DNA of 55,857 nt from an uncultured Eubacteriales bacterium (GTDB lineage Bacteria; Bacillota; Clostridia; Lachnospirales; Lachnospiraceae): assembly GCA_900315015.1 (NCBI GenBank), contig OMXJ01000036.1:1-55857 (forward strand), written 5' to 3'. The notes beneath the pieces were generated by a model. It was not told the origin of the DNA. It ran no database searches and worked only from the letters and a program-made list of their open reading frames with translations. The position numbers and the translations under genes are program-made. Of this stretch, positions 33,334-42,888 are shown in pieces (position 1 is the first letter of the stretch; each line of letters begins with the position of its first letter).

Positions 33334-34665
33334 ATGGAAGATAATAAGACATCCAAGGCATTGGTAAGGTTCGTGGTTATCATGCTCATTCTTGCACTGA
33401 TAGCTGTGGGCATACTGCTTTTTGTGAGAAACCGGAAGAAAAACGTGGATTTCTCCTCGGCTGTCGTTGATAAGGAAGTAGAGATGTCACTTGCCGGATC
33501 TTCAAAGTGCATTCCTTATGACGAAAATGGCGATTCGTCGGGCTTTCTCCAATATGATTCTGATGGTATTACAGCATATAATTCAAATGGTGATAGTTTA
33601 TGGAATTTTGCCTATAGCATTTCTAATCCTTCAATTTCTACCTGTGGAAAGTTTACTGTTGTTGCTGAGACAAATGGAAGAAATTTCTACATAATTGATG
33701 GGAAAGGCAATGTAAAGGATTATACAATAGATGGGGAAATATATACCATTTTAAAGGCAGATGTTTCTGCAAATGGAGTTGCAGCAATACTTACCGCTTC
33801 TGATATAGAAAATCATATTTTCGTTTATACTACAGAGAAGACTGAGCATATCGTTGATATTTATACAACGGTAAAGAATAATGGAATTCCTGTTACTATT
33901 GCGATTTCTGATGATGGAAAAAAGCTTGCGACCTCATACATTACAATAAAGGAAGGCAAGGCTAATACCTGGCTTACCTTCTATAATTTTGGTTCTGTAG
34001 GAGGAAACAAGGAGGATAATATTGTTGGAGCCTTTGGTTACGAGGATACCATGATCCCTCGTATGACCTTCACATCAGCTGATAGCTTTACGGCTTTTTC
34101 CAGCAAGGGAATTGAGCTCTTTACTATTCCTGAGATACCAAAAGTCCTTAAAACTGATGGAAGAGCGACTAATACTCCTACCATTTCTCCAACTCCAGAT
34201 CCGGAAGGAGTAAATAAAAATCTCGAGCATACTACTGCCGTAACTGAAACAAAGGAATATCAGCTCGAGGATACCTATAATGAGATTTATGGTGCCGATA
34301 AGGCTTCGTCAGATGAGACAAAGACCATTAAGGATACCTTTTATAATGATATTTATTCCTGTCTGATCGTAGTGGAAAAGGATAATAAGCTTTCTGTAGA
34401 GATTTATTCCAATGAGACAGGTAAGTTTCAGGGAAAGTTTGAGCTTGAAGAATATAAGGGAATTTCTCTTGTAAATGATAAGGTGGTTGTTTATAGGGAT
34501 GATTCCTTTAAAGTATATAATTTTAAGGGAAAGCTTGAATTTGAAACTGACAAGCTTAATGATAAGGAAATAGAAGGACTTGAGTATGTTTTCTCTAATG
34601 GGAAAAAGGAAAATGGTTTGCTTCTTCTTTGTGTAAATAAACTTATAAAAGTGAGCTTTGAATAG
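33334..34665 (+). CDS. DUF5711-like membrane-anchored beta-propeller protein
   Basis: A 443-residue protein. One N-terminal membrane helix (about 12-31) is followed by a long extracytoplasmic part of short repeated strands (YDSDGITAYNSNGDSLWNFA, TVVAETNGRNFYIIDGKGNV and AISDDGKKLATSYITI), a WD/PQQ-like propeller pattern. A Thr/Pro-rich insert (about 282-300, TNTPTISPTPDP) interrupts it. I associate this with the DUF5711 family, typically placed after recR and before cvpA in clostridia; its function is unknown. GGTGATTTATT precedes the ATG. Confidence 0.75.
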   Translation: MEDNKTSKALVRFVVIMLILALIAVGILLFVRNRKKNVDFSSAVVDKEVEMSLAGSSKCIPYDENGDSSGFLQYDSDGITAYNSNGDSLWNFAYSISNPSISTCGKFTVVAETNGRNFYIIDGKGNVKDYTIDGEIYTILKADVSANGVAAILTASDIENHIFVYTTEKTEHIVDIYTTVKNNGIPVTIAISDDGKKLATSYITIKEGKANTWLTFYNFGSVGGNKEDNIVGAFGYEDTMIPRMTFTSADSFTAFSSKGIELFTIPEIPKVLKTDGRATNTPTISPTPDPEGVNKNLEHTTAVTETKEYQLEDTYNEIYGADKASSDETKTIKDTFYNDIYSCLIVVEKDNKLSVEIYSNETGKFQGKFELEEYKGISLVNDKVVVYRDDSFKVYNFKGKLEFETDKLNDKEIEGLEYVFSNGKKENGLLLLCVNKLIKVSFE

Positions 34666-34674
34666 GTAGTTTGA

Positions 34675-35364
34675 ATGAATGTAATTACAATTGTAGTATC
34701 AGCATTTTTGATTCTAATGATGCTGATTGGTAAAAAAAGAGGGCTTGTTAAGACGCTTTTCAGTATGTTTTCAATGTTTATAGCTCTTATTTTGACGATG
34801 GTGCTTTATCCTATGATAAATGACCTTCTAGCAAATAACGAGAAGCTTGTAGATAGAATTGAAACCAGCATTGAGAGCGTACTTCCCATTGATGATATCA
34901 TAAAGAAAGAGGTGGATAAAAAGAAGTCAGAGGTAATTGACGATCTTCCTTTATCTGCGGCTTTAAAGGATAAGCTCAATGAGAATAATAATGATGAGGT
35001 ATATAAGGCCCTTGGAGTTGAAAGTCTTGAGGATTATATTGTAAAATATATTACTCAGTTAGTTATCAGGGCGATAGCTTTCATCTCAACATATATTGTG
35101 TGCCAGCTGCTAATAAGAATTATAGGCATGGCGCTAGGACTTTTCACAAGTCTTCCAGTAATCAAACAGGCCAACAGCCTATTAGGAATGCTAGCAGGAC
35201 TTGCTACCGGTGTACTTATAGTATGGGTGGCAATGGCTGTGGTAAGTGCTTTTTCATATAAGCCGGGATGTAAATATGTAATGAATCAGATTTCAGAGAG
35301 TCCGGTTCTAGAATATATATATGAAAGGGACATTTTCCTTAAGTCTACTGAAAAGGTCGAATAA
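34675..35364 (+). CDS. CvpA-family membrane protein
   Basis: A 229-residue membrane protein with the CvpA layout: N-terminal helices (IVVSAFLILMMLIGKKRGLV, then LFSMFSMFIALILTMVLYPM), a polar middle (about 60-125), and two or three C-terminal helices (AFISTYIVCQLLIRIIGMAL and LLGMLAGLATGVLIVWVAMA). CvpA proteins have been linked to colicin V production and envelope homeostasis; no precise function is known. It begins 10 bp after the DUF5711 stop and is the last gene of the dnaX-recR run. Confidence 0.83.
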   Translation: MNVITIVVSAFLILMMLIGKKRGLVKTLFSMFSMFIALILTMVLYPMINDLLANNEKLVDRIETSIESVLPIDDIIKKEVDKKKSEVIDDLPLSAALKDKLNENNNDEVYKALGVESLEDYIVKYITQLVIRAIAFISTYIVCQLLIRIIGMALGLFTSLPVIKQANSLLGMLAGLATGVLIVWVAMAVVSAFSYKPGCKYVMNQISESPVLEYIYERDIFLKSTEKVE

Positions 35365-35465
35365 TTTTAAATTTCTTTTGCCTGGATACCTTCCGGAATC
35401 TAGTTGTAGAGATGTGAGGGTGTACAGGCAAATTATACTTTGCAGAAAGGTTAAATGGTTAAAAG

Positions 35466-36458
35466 ATGTTTGAAAAGAAATTTGGTTTTTTGCGTATATA
35501 TTTTATTGCAATGTCTGTCCTTGCCATTGTTGCAGTAATTACTTCGTTTGTCCTGATGCGATTGGGAATGAAGAGCAAGTCTTCTGAAAAAATGGTCATT
35601 TCGGCATCCTTTTATCCTGAGTACGTAATCGCCGTAAATCTTCTAGAGGGTACTGAGGTTGGCGTTTCTAATCTTACTGCAAATGTAACTGGCTGTGTTC
35701 ATGATTACCAGCTCACTACTGCTGATATGAAGAATATTGAAGAGAGTATCGCAGTTGTAATTAACGGCGGACATATGGATCATTTTGCTGCTGATGCAGT
35801 TGAAAAGGCATCTGGAGGTCTTGTGCTTGATGAGGTGAATGGAGTAAAGACACCGGTCCTTATAAATACAGCTAAAAGCTTTGAGGAAGAATATGAGAAT
35901 CCTCATTACTGGATGAATGTAGGTCTTTATGAGAAGCAGATCTCGGAGGCAGCAGATGGTCTTGTAGATATGTTCAGTCTCCTTAAGAATAAGTCATATT
36001 CGTCATTAACGGGTATTGATAATGATGACATCGATGGCATCATTAGTAAAATCAATGAGAATGAATCAAATTATATTAGTAAGCTCAGCGAGATTTCTAA
36101 GAAAAAGGATGAGCTTAATGTTTCAGGGGTTAAGGTAGTATGCTTCCATGAGGCTCTTGAATACCTTGCAGAGGACCTTGGCATGAGTGTTAAGGCAAGC
36201 CTTGATATGGATTATGACACTGCACTTAGCGCAGGAGACTTAAAGGATATCGAAGACACCATCAAAAAGGAAGATGTTAAGTATATTTTAGCTGCAACAG
36301 GCTATACAACTGCGGCTGAAAAGGTTGCTTCAGAAATGGGAATAGAGCTTATTGTGCTTGATGCAGGAACAAGTTCATCAGGCGAGGGAGCGATAAAGGA
36401 TTCTTATATCAATATGTATCTCTCAAACCTTAATATAATTGCTGGAGCAGTGAAGTAA
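35466..36458 (+). CDS. Metal ABC transporter substrate-binding protein (ZnuA/TroA-like)
   Basis: A 330-residue extracytoplasmic binding protein of cluster 9. Expected metal ligands are visible: VTGCVHDYQLTTADM (His), NPHYWMNVGLYEKQ (His), VVCFHEALEYLAEDLGM (His) and LDAGTSS (Asp). This three-His-one-Asp set is used for Zn or Mn. No His-rich loop typical of ZnuA is present. The N-terminal hydrophobic segment (about 10-33) has no lipobox Cys, so the protein seems held by an uncleaved helix or cleaved by signal peptidase I. The ATPase and permease genes follow. No clear Zur box was found in the 101-bp gap upstream. Confidence 0.88.
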   Translation: MFEKKFGFLRIYFIAMSVLAIVAVITSFVLMRLGMKSKSSEKMVISASFYPEYVIAVNLLEGTEVGVSNLTANVTGCVHDYQLTTADMKNIEESIAVVINGGHMDHFAADAVEKASGGLVLDEVNGVKTPVLINTAKSFEEEYENPHYWMNVGLYEKQISEAADGLVDMFSLLKNKSYSSLTGIDNDDIDGIISKINENESNYISKLSEISKKKDELNVSGVKVVCFHEALEYLAEDLGMSVKASLDMDYDTALSAGDLKDIEDTIKKEDVKYILAATGYTTAAEKVASEMGIELIVLDAGTSSSGEGAIKDSYINMYLSNLNIIAGAVK

Positions 36459-36570
36459 AAGGTTATAACTAGGTTTGCGAATGGCCAGCAGGGCTATAAG
36501 TGAAGTGCTAGAAGAGATTATAACTGGCCCTGAAGGTTTGCGAATGGCCCGCAGGGCTCTATAAAAGGAA
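36450..36570 (+). repeat. Two tandem copies spanning the end of the metal-binding-protein gene
   Basis: Blocks starting at GTGAAG (36450 and 36500) share ATTATAACT, GGTTTGCGAATGGCC and GCAGGGCT-TATAA. The first contains the last codons and stop of the gene. The second reaches the ribosome site of the ATPase gene. Confidence 0.7.
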
Positions 36571-36580
36571 AGATAAAGCT

Positions 36581-37378
36581 ATGGAAAATGAAATGATGGA
36601 TGCAAAGGACCTTAAAAGGTATAAAATTCCCTTTAAAAAGAGGAAGCCTTGCGGTCTGCACTGCGTCAAAATGAATGATATCAGCGTAAGAAGCGGTGAT
36701 GACTATATTATTAAAGATATAAATGTGCATGTTCACTGCGGACAGCTTACGGCTGTTATCGGAAGAAATGGCGCAGGAAAGAGCACGCTTATGAAGGCAA
36801 TGCTCGGCCTCATTCCGCATGAGGGAAATATTGAGTTCAAGGATATTTCGAATAAAAAGATAATTGATAATATGAAAATCGGCTATGTGCCGCAGACACT
36901 TGCCGTTGAAAAGGATACTCCAGTGAGCGTTTATGATATGTTCGCTGGATTTCTTACAAACAGACCTATTTTTCTTCCACAAAGCAAGAAAATAAGACAG
37001 ATGATTTCTGAGCAGTTAAGTCTCTTTGAAGGAGAGGGCCTCATTGATAAGAAGGTATGCGATTTATCAGGAGGAGAGCTGCAGAGAGTGCTTTTAAGCC
37101 TTGCCTGCGCTCCGGCGCCGGATCTTTTGCTGCTAGATGAGCCTGTTTCCGGCATAGATACGACAGGAAGAGAGAGATTTAACCATGCAATAGGAATGCT
37201 TAAATCTAATTATGATGTCGCAATCATTATGATAAGCCATGATATGGATTTTGTCAGGAAATATGCAGATAATGTTATCCTGCTCGATAAGACTATCTTA
37301 AAGACTGGTAAGCCTGAAGAGGTACTTGAGAGCAAGGAATTTGTAGAGATATTTGGAGAAAAGTATGTTTACGTATGA
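36581..37378 (+). CDS. Metal ABC transporter ATP-binding protein (ZnuC-like)
   Basis: A 265-residue ABC ATPase. After an N-terminal basic extension of about 30 residues (KRYKIPFKKRKPCGL) come Walker A GRNGAGKSTLMK, Q-loop GYVPQTL, signature LSGGELQRVLLSL, Walker B LLLLDEPVSGID and H-loop MISHDMDF. It drives metal import with the neighbouring binding protein and permease. AAAGGAAAGATAAAG precedes the ATG. Its last 14 bp overlap the permease start, showing a tight operon. Confidence 0.92.
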   Translation: MENEMMDAKDLKRYKIPFKKRKPCGLHCVKMNDISVRSGDDYIIKDINVHVHCGQLTAVIGRNGAGKSTLMKAMLGLIPHEGNIEFKDISNKKIIDNMKIGYVPQTLAVEKDTPVSVYDMFAGFLTNRPIFLPQSKKIRQMISEQLSLFEGEGLIDKKVCDLSGGELQRVLLSLACAPAPDLLLLDEPVSGIDTTGRERFNHAIGMLKSNYDVAIIMISHDMDFVRKYADNVILLDKTILKTGKPEEVLESKEFVEIFGEKYVYV

Positions 37379-38162
37379 TTTTATGAGGCTTAGCTTTATA
37401 GCTATTTTAATTATTACACCGCTTTTTGCGCTTCTTGGTACCATGGTCGTAAATGGCCATCTATCCTTTTTTTCAGATGCCCTAGGACATTCGGCTTATT
37501 CAGGAATCGCCATAGGCGTGCTTCTTTCTGCATCTGATATGTCAGTGCCGATGCTTATCTTTGCCATTTTTTTTGCGCTTCTACTGAACCTGGTAAGGCA
37601 TAAGAATCCTCAGAATGCCGATACCATCATTTCGATTTTTTCTTCACTTGGTATGGCGCTTGGTCTGGTAATCTTATCAAAGAACGGAAGCTTTTCGAAG
37701 TATTCCTATCTCATGGTAGGAGATATCCTCAGCATAAGCAGTTCTGAAATAATATCACTTGCAGTACTTCTTGTGATTGTCATTGTATTTTGGTGCTTTT
37801 TCCTTAACAAGCTGAATTCAATAATTATTTCTGCACCTATTGCACATTCAAGAGGAATCCATACAGTTCTTTTGGACAACTTCTTTATTGTAATAATGGC
37901 AGCAGTCGTTATTCTTTCAATAAAATGGCTTGGAATCCTTATTATAAACGCAATGCTCATTCTGCCTGCAGCTGCAGCCCGTAATATTTCTCCAAATATG
38001 AGAGCATATACCTGTTTTTCTCTTATTTTTGCTGTAAGCTCGGGAATCGGCGGCCTGATAATATCCTATTATGCTTCTGTTGCGGCAGGACCTATGATAG
38101 TAGTTCTTTCAGCTTGCATCTATTTTGTAACCTTATCCCTTAAAAAGGTACTCAAAAATTAA
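37365..38162 (+). CDS. Metal ABC transporter permease (ZnuB-like)
   Basis: A 265-residue permease with about eight membrane helices, of the ABC-3 family. Conserved stretches include LGTMVVNGHLSFFSDALGHS, AYSGIAIGVLL, and WLGILIINAMLILPAAAARN, the coupling-helix region. ATG at 37365 is chosen because TTGGAGAAAAG precedes it; a TTG at 37353 would lack such a site. It overlaps the ATPase gene. The complete binding protein-ATPase-permease set predicts a working Zn2+ or Mn2+ importer. Confidence 0.9.
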   Translation: MFTYDFMRLSFIAILIITPLFALLGTMVVNGHLSFFSDALGHSAYSGIAIGVLLSASDMSVPMLIFAIFFALLLNLVRHKNPQNADTIISIFSSLGMALGLVILSKNGSFSKYSYLMVGDILSISSSEIISLAVLLVIVIVFWCFFLNKLNSIIISAPIAHSRGIHTVLLDNFFIVIMAAVVILSIKWLGILIINAMLILPAAAARNISPNMRAYTCFSLIFAVSSGIGGLIISYYASVAAGPMIVVLSACIYFVTLSLKKVLKN

Positions 38163-38224
38163 TTTTCGTAATTATATGTTTTTGTATAAATTGTACAAAA
38201 TTGTATAAAAGTTAAAGTTTTTAC

Positions 38225-38252
38225 TTGAAAAATAAGGTGGATATGATAAAAT
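38225..38252 (+). promoter_or_regulatory. Promoter of typA
   Basis: TTGAAA (38225-38230), a 16-bp spacer and TAAAAT (38247-38252), with TGA giving an extended -10. Confidence 0.75.
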
Positions 38253-38338
38253 GATTTTTTGTAGTATTAAGTTTAATGGATTAATGGCGCTTTTGTGTTT
38301 TTAGGGGAGTGGCCAAGGGAAGATTGGAGCAAAAAAAA

Positions 38339-40162
38339 ATGATTCGCGAAGATATTAGAAATGTAGCTATTATAGCACATGTAGATCACGGTAAAACAAC
38401 ACTCGTAGATGCCATGCTTAAGCAGGGCGGTGTATTCCGTGACAATCAGGTAGTAGAAGAAAGAGTAATGGATTCAAATGACCTCGAGCGTGAGCGTGGT
38501 ATTACAATCCTTTCAAAGAATACAGCAATCAGTTACAAAGGCGTTAAAATCAACATCGTAGACACACCAGGCCATGCTGACTTCGGCGGCGAGGTTGAGC
38601 GTATCCTTAAGATGGTTGATGGTGCAGTTCTTGTAGTAGATGCATTCGAAGGTCCAATGCCTCAGACAAGATTCGTTCTTCAGAAGGCACTTGCACTTAA
38701 TCTTCCTATAGTGGTATGTATCAATAAGATAGACCGTCCAGAGGCAAGACCAAGCGAGGTTATTGATGAAGTCCTCGAGCTTTTCATGGATCTTGACGCA
38801 AATGACGAGCAGCTTGATTCACCATTCGTATATGCATCAGCTAAGGCAGGTGTTGCCTTCCTTGAGCTCAATGAGAATGGCACAAATCTTCAGCCTCTTT
38901 TTGATACAATTCTTGAGCATATTCCAGGTCCAGAGGGAGATCCTGATGCAAGCCTTCAGATGCTCATTTCAACAATCGATTATAATGAATATGTTGGCCG
39001 TATCGGTATCGGTAAGATTTCAAATGGTAAGTTAAAGGTAAATCAGGATGCTATCCTTGTTAATCATCATGAGCCTGACAGAAAAATGAAGGTAAAGATC
39101 GGGAAGATATATGAAATTGAGGGCTTAAAGAAGGTTGAGGTACAGGAATCTTCAATGGGTTCAATCGTTTCAATTTCAGGTATTCCTGATCTTAAGATTG
39201 GTGATACCATCTGTGCTATTGATAATCCAGATGCAATTCCTTTCCAGAAGATATCAGAGCCTACAATTTCTATGAATTTCGTAGTAAATGACAGCCCTCT
39301 TGCAGGTACAGAAGGTAAGTTCGTTACTTCTCGTCACCTTCGTGAGCGTCTCTATAGAGAACTTCAGACAGACGTATCTCTTCGTGTAGAAGATACAGAT
39401 ACAACTGAGGCCTTCAAGGTTTCAGGACGTGGTGAGCTTCATCTTTCAGTTCTCATTGAGACAATGCGCCGTGAAGGCTTTGAATTCGCTGTTAGTAAGG
39501 CAGAGGTTATTTACAAGACAGATGAGAACGGCAAGAAGCTTGAGCCTATGGAAATAGCTTATATCGACGTTCCAGAAGAATTCTCAGGTACTGTAATCCA
39601 GAAGCTTGCAAGCCGTAAGGGTGAGCTTAAGTCAATGGGTGCTGCACGTGGCGGCTTTGTTCGTCTTGAATTCTCAATTCCAGCACGTGGTCTCATCGGT
39701 TATAGAGGTGAGTTCCTTACAGATACAAAGGGTAATGGTATCATTAATACAGCATTTGATTGCTATGCTCCTTATAAGGGTGATATCGAATATAGACATA
39801 CTGGTTCTCTCATCGTATTTGAGTCAGGTGTTTCAGTTACTTATGGTCTCTTTAATGCACAGGAGAGAGGTGTTCTCTTCATCGGTGCAGGTGAGAAGGT
39901 TTACTCAGGTATGGTAATCGGACAGAGCGGTAAGAGTGAGGACATTGAGGTTAATGTCTGCAAGAAGAAGCAGCTTACCAATACTCGTTCAAGCTCATCA
40001 GATGAAGCACTCCGTCTTACACCACCTAAGATCATGTCTCTCGAGCAGTGCCTTGATTTCCTTGAGACAGATGAGCTCCTTGAGGTTACACCAAAGTCAC
40101 TTCGTATCAGAAAGAAGATTCTTGATCCATTAGCACGTAAGAGAGCAGGAAGAAAGAACTAA
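38339..40162 (+). CDS. typA: Ribosome-binding GTPase TypA/BipA
   Basis: A 607-residue translational GTPase. G1 AHVDHGKTT, switch-[14 protein letters not shown] and G4 [10 protein letters not shown] are seen, then the beta-barrel and two EF-G-like domains and the TypA-specific C-terminus ([20 protein letters not shown]). It binds ribosomes and supports growth under stress and late 50S assembly. Start ATG 38339 gives the usual first residues [20 protein letters not shown] with GGAG 9 nt upstream. A GTG at 38309 would add ten residues but has a weaker context. Confidence 0.96.
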   Translation: MIREDIRNVAIIAHVDHGKTTLVDAMLKQGGVFRDNQVVEERVMDSNDLERERGITILSKNTAISYKGVKINIVDTPGHADFGGEVERILKMVDGAVLVVDAFEGPMPQTRFVLQKALALNLPIVVCINKIDRPEARPSEVIDEVLELFMDLDANDEQLDSPFVYASAKAGVAFLELNENGTNLQPLFDTILEHIPGPEGDPDASLQMLISTIDYNEYVGRIGIGKISNGKLKVNQDAILVNHHEPDRKMKVKIGKIYEIEGLKKVEVQESSMGSIVSISGIPDLKIGDTICAIDNPDAIPFQKISEPTISMNFVVNDSPLAGTEGKFVTSRHLRERLYRELQTDVSLRVEDTDTTEAFKVSGRGELHLSVLIETMRREGFEFAVSKAEVIYKTDENGKKLEPMEIAYIDVPEEFSGTVIQKLASRKGELKSMGAARGGFVRLEFSIPARGLIGYRGEFLTDTKGNGIINTAFDCYAPYKGDIEYRHTGSLIVFESGVSVTYGLFNAQERGVLFIGAGEKVYSGMVIGQSGKSEDIEVNVCKKKQLTNTRSSSSDEALRLTPPKIMSLEQCLDFLETDELLEVTPKSLRIRKKILDPLARKRAGRKN

Positions 40163-40205
40163 TTGTAGATATAAAAATGCATTAGAATGAGTTAAAAGTT
40201 AAGAA

Positions 40206-40246
40206 AATAACAGCCAGGTTTTATATGAACCTGGCTGTTATTTTTT
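40206..40246 (+). terminator. Terminator of typA
   Basis: AATAACAGCCAGGTT pairs with AACCTGGCTGTTATT around TTATATG, followed by TTTTT. Confidence 0.92.
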
Positions 40247-40273
40247 ATGAGTATTCTTTTATAAATGCCCCAC

Positions 40274-40412
40274 GGGCGAAAACCCATTACCTTTAGGTGA
40301 TGGGTTTTCGCCCGCCTTGTCATAATGCCGTACAATGTACGGTTGTGCGTATCCTTATACTGTTACCATCATTTAACGGAAGCCCACTGCCTTTAGGCGG
40401 TGGGTAGTTCAC
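40274..40412. mobile_element. Palindromic IS200/IS605-like remnant or non-autonomous element
   Basis: The left end holds a 40-nt hairpin (40274-40313) with arms GGGCGAAAACCCATTACC and GGTGATGGGTTTTCGCCC, loop TTTA. The right end holds CCCACTGCC-TTTA-GGCGGTGGG followed by TAGTTCAC (40383-40412), the kind of end found in IS200/IS605 elements. A palindrome CCGTACAATGTACGG lies between (40328-40342). There is no transposase. It sits between the typA terminator and the leuA stop. Confidence 0.6.
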
Positions 40413-40425
40413 AGCGAGTGAAGAA

Positions 40426-42417
40426 TTACTTCTGGTTTCTATACTGTATAGGTGTTAATCCGTACTGAGCCTTGAATAATCTGTTGAAGTGCTCAACATT
40501 CTGATATCCTACAGCTTCAGCAACGTTTGCAACCTTCATGCTGGTTGTACGAAGGAGAATGCCTGCCTTGTCAAGGCGGAGCTTCTTTACATGTGATTCG
40601 AAGGTCATTCCGCTCTTTTCCTTGATGTACTTTGAAAGATATGGCTGGCTTAAGAAGAACTTGTCAGCAAGGTTAGAAAGAGTAACATTAAGGTAATTGT
40701 CACGGATGTAGTTCATGATGTCTGTATATCTGTCATCTGAATGACGTCCAATTGACTTTATTACATCAAGCTGGTTAACAGCACTTACTAAAGCATTAAC
40801 TGATGCATAAATGATATCCTCATGGATTCCAACGCCCCAGTATTCCTTGCCGCCGAATGAGATAGATACATATGCTGCAGCCTTTGATGAAGATGTCTTA
40901 GTAAGAGCATGCTCCTCATATTCCTGAAGTGTATAGTCAATATTGAAATGCTTCTTTATTACATTACTTACGGCATCAAGACGTCCGTTTCCGCTGCCGC
41001 TAACTGAAGTGCTCATTCCATTTGAAACGATAGTTGTTTCAACATTCATGCCGTCACTGGTTGGCTTGTAATGATATTCTGGAATTGAGAAGGCATCAGC
41101 ATTATTAACATACTTTGCATTAAAGAGTGAGAAGATCTCTTCTGGAGAGAGCTCCTTGTGCTCCTGATCTGAAACCTGCTTAACCATGTTACGGACATCA
41201 TCCTGCATTGACTTTGGAATTTCAAAGCCGTAATTTGTCTTAAGGATAAAGCTTACGCCGCCTTTTCCGCTCTGGCTATTGATACGGATAACGTCGCCGT
41301 CATAGCTTCTTCCGATATCATGTGGATCAACTGGGATATATGGAACTGTCCACTTATCAGGCTTAGCTGATTCACGGAATGCAAAGCCCTTTGCAATGGC
41401 ATCCTGGTGTGAACCGGAGAAGGCTGTGAATACAAGCTCACCAGCGTATGGCTGACGAGGTGGTATTGACATTCTTGTAAGTCTTTCATATCTTTCTGCG
41501 ATTGCAGGGATATCTGTGAAATCAAGTCCTGGATCTACTCCAAGTACGAACATGTTAAGAGCTAAAGTAACAATATCAACATTACCTGTACGCTCGCCGT
41601 TTCCGAAGAGGGTACCCTCAACACGGTCTGCACCTGCAAGCACACCGAGCTCGGCATCACTTACGCCGCTACCACGGTCGTTATGTGCATGGATTGAGAG
41701 ATCAACACAATCGCGGTTCTTTAAATTCTTATGGATATATTCAATCTGAGTTGCAAATACATGTGGCATTGACATCTGTACTGTAGTAGGGATGTTAATG
41801 ATGAGCTTATGATCTGGAGTTGGCTTGAAGACATCAATAACAGCATTACATACATCTACTGCATAATCAACCTCTGTTCCAGGGAAGCTCTCTGGTGAAT
41901 ATTCGAAACGGTAATTAGCACCGGCTTCCTTTGTAAGCTTAACTAAAAGCTCTGCGCCTTCAATGGCAATCTTTTTGATTTCTTCCTTATCTTTCTTGAA
42001 GACCTGCTCACGCTGTGCAACGCTTGTTGAATTGTAAAGATGAACGATTGCGTTTGGTGCACCTTCGATGGCTGCGAAGGTCTTCTTGATGATATGCTCT
42101 CTAGCCTGTGTAAGTACCTGGATTGTAACATCATCAGGAATCATTTTCTTTTCGATGAGTGTTCTGCAGAAAAGATATTCAGTATCTGAAGCTGCAGGGA
42201 AGCCGATTTCGATTTCCTTAAAGCCGATTTTTATAAGCATCTCGAAGAATTCAAGCTTCTCTTCAAGGCTCATTGGCTCGATGAGAGCCTGGTTTCCATC
42301 TCTTAAGTCAACGGAACACCAGATTGGTGCCTTTTCGATATGGTCCTTCTTTACCCAGTCGTAGGTGCAGACAGGTGGTCTGAAGTACTGTGGTGCATAT
42401 TTCTTGAAATTCTTCAT
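40426..42417 (-). CDS. leuA: 2-isopropylmalate synthase with C-terminal AraC-type DNA-binding domain
   Basis: A 663-residue fusion. Residues about 1-555 are a LeuA of the class starting [14 protein letters not shown]: catalytic/metal motifs [30 protein letters not shown] and [14 protein letters not shown], then the C-terminal leucine-sensing domain (about 440-555; [19 protein letters not shown]). Residues about 559-663 are an AraC/XylS double helix-turn-helix: [20 protein letters not shown], then [17 protein letters not shown] and the conserved [20 protein letters not shown] followed by GLTPIQYR. The enzyme makes 2-isopropylmalate from 2-oxoisovalerate and acetyl-CoA, the first step of leucine synthesis. 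GGAGG lies 10 nt before the ATG. No frameshift or stop separates the parts. DNA binding is inferred, possibly leucine-controlled. Confidence 0.93.
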   Translation of the reverse strand: MKNFKKYAPQYFRPPVCTYDWVKKDHIEKAPIWCSVDLRDGNQALIEPMSLEEKLEFFEMLIKIGFKEIEIGFPAASDTEYLFCRTLIEKKMIPDDVTIQVLTQAREHIIKKTFAAIEGAPNAIVHLYNSTSVAQREQVFKKDKEEIKKIAIEGAELLVKLTKEAGANYRFEYSPESFPGTEVDYAVDVCNAVIDVFKPTPDHKLIINIPTTVQMSMPHVFATQIEYIHKNLKNRDCVDLSIHAHNDRGSGVSDAELGVLAGADRVEGTLFGNGERTGNVDIVTLALNMFVLGVDPGLDFTDIPAIAERYERLTRMSIPPRQPYAGELVFTAFSGSHQDAIAKGFAFRESAKPDKWTVPYIPVDPHDIGRSYDGDVIRINSQSGKGGVSFILKTNYGFEIPKSMQDDVRNMVKQVSDQEHKELSPEEIFSLFNAKYVNNADAFSIPEYHYKPTSDGMNVETTIVSNGMSTSVSGSGNGRLDAVSNVIKKHFNIDYTLQEYEEHALTKTSSSKAAAYVSISFGGKEYWGVGIHEDIIYASVNALVSAVNQLDVIKSIGRHSDDRYTDIMNYIRDNYLNVTLSNLADKFFLSQPYLSKYIKEKSGMTFESHVKKLRLDKAGILLRTTSMKVANVAEAVGYQNVEHFNRLFKAQYGLTPIQYRNQK

Positions 42418-42888
42418 AATATTAAATCCTCCATAGGTATATTGATACTATTTAATGATAGCATAAAATCTGATAACTTTTACATCAGAATTTTAATTTG
42501 CATAGCATAGGATAGCACAAACTAACGATAAATACAAGTGATAAATTTAATCAGTTTAATTGATTTATTTTAACCAATAAAAGCTGGATACCTTTATTAT
42601 GAAAGGTTTCACAATTTGTTCACATATATATACTAAACTTTAATTTGGTTTGTCTTTACATATTATATTTTATTTTGCACTTGAGTGCTTCTTATCACTT
42701 GAAAAATGCATAAAAAATGGTATAATATGTCTTTGTGTGCTCTTATTTACTGCTATTATATGTTATTTTTGAACTAATATTATAGTTGTAAGTGACTTGG
42801 CGCATATGGAGGAGAATTACTAGACCTATTTATAGGTTTGAAATAGTAAAGGAAATCCTGGAGAGGGGTTTCGGAACGGAGGATTGTT
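42418..42888. other. Divergent intergenic region between leuA and the ABC operon
   Basis: The 471 bp are AT-rich, with no gene seen. They include a near-palindrome GCACTTGAGTGC (42677-42688) and the plus-strand promoter described separately. On the minus strand no strong -35/-10 pair for leuA and no T-box consensus were found. The region is a natural place for binding sites of the AraC domain of LeuA, but no repeated operator is obvious. Confidence 0.5.
42699..42726 (+). promoter_or_regulatory. Promoter of the GldA/F/G-like ABC operon
   Basis: TTGAAA (42699-42704), a 16-bp spacer and TATAAT (42721-42726), with TGG giving an extended -10. The leader is about 155 nt. Confidence 0.78.

Noticed and set aside
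42418-42888. T-box or leucine leader peptide before leuA
   Set aside because: On the minus strand no T-box consensus and no short Leu-rich ORF followed by an attenuator was seen.
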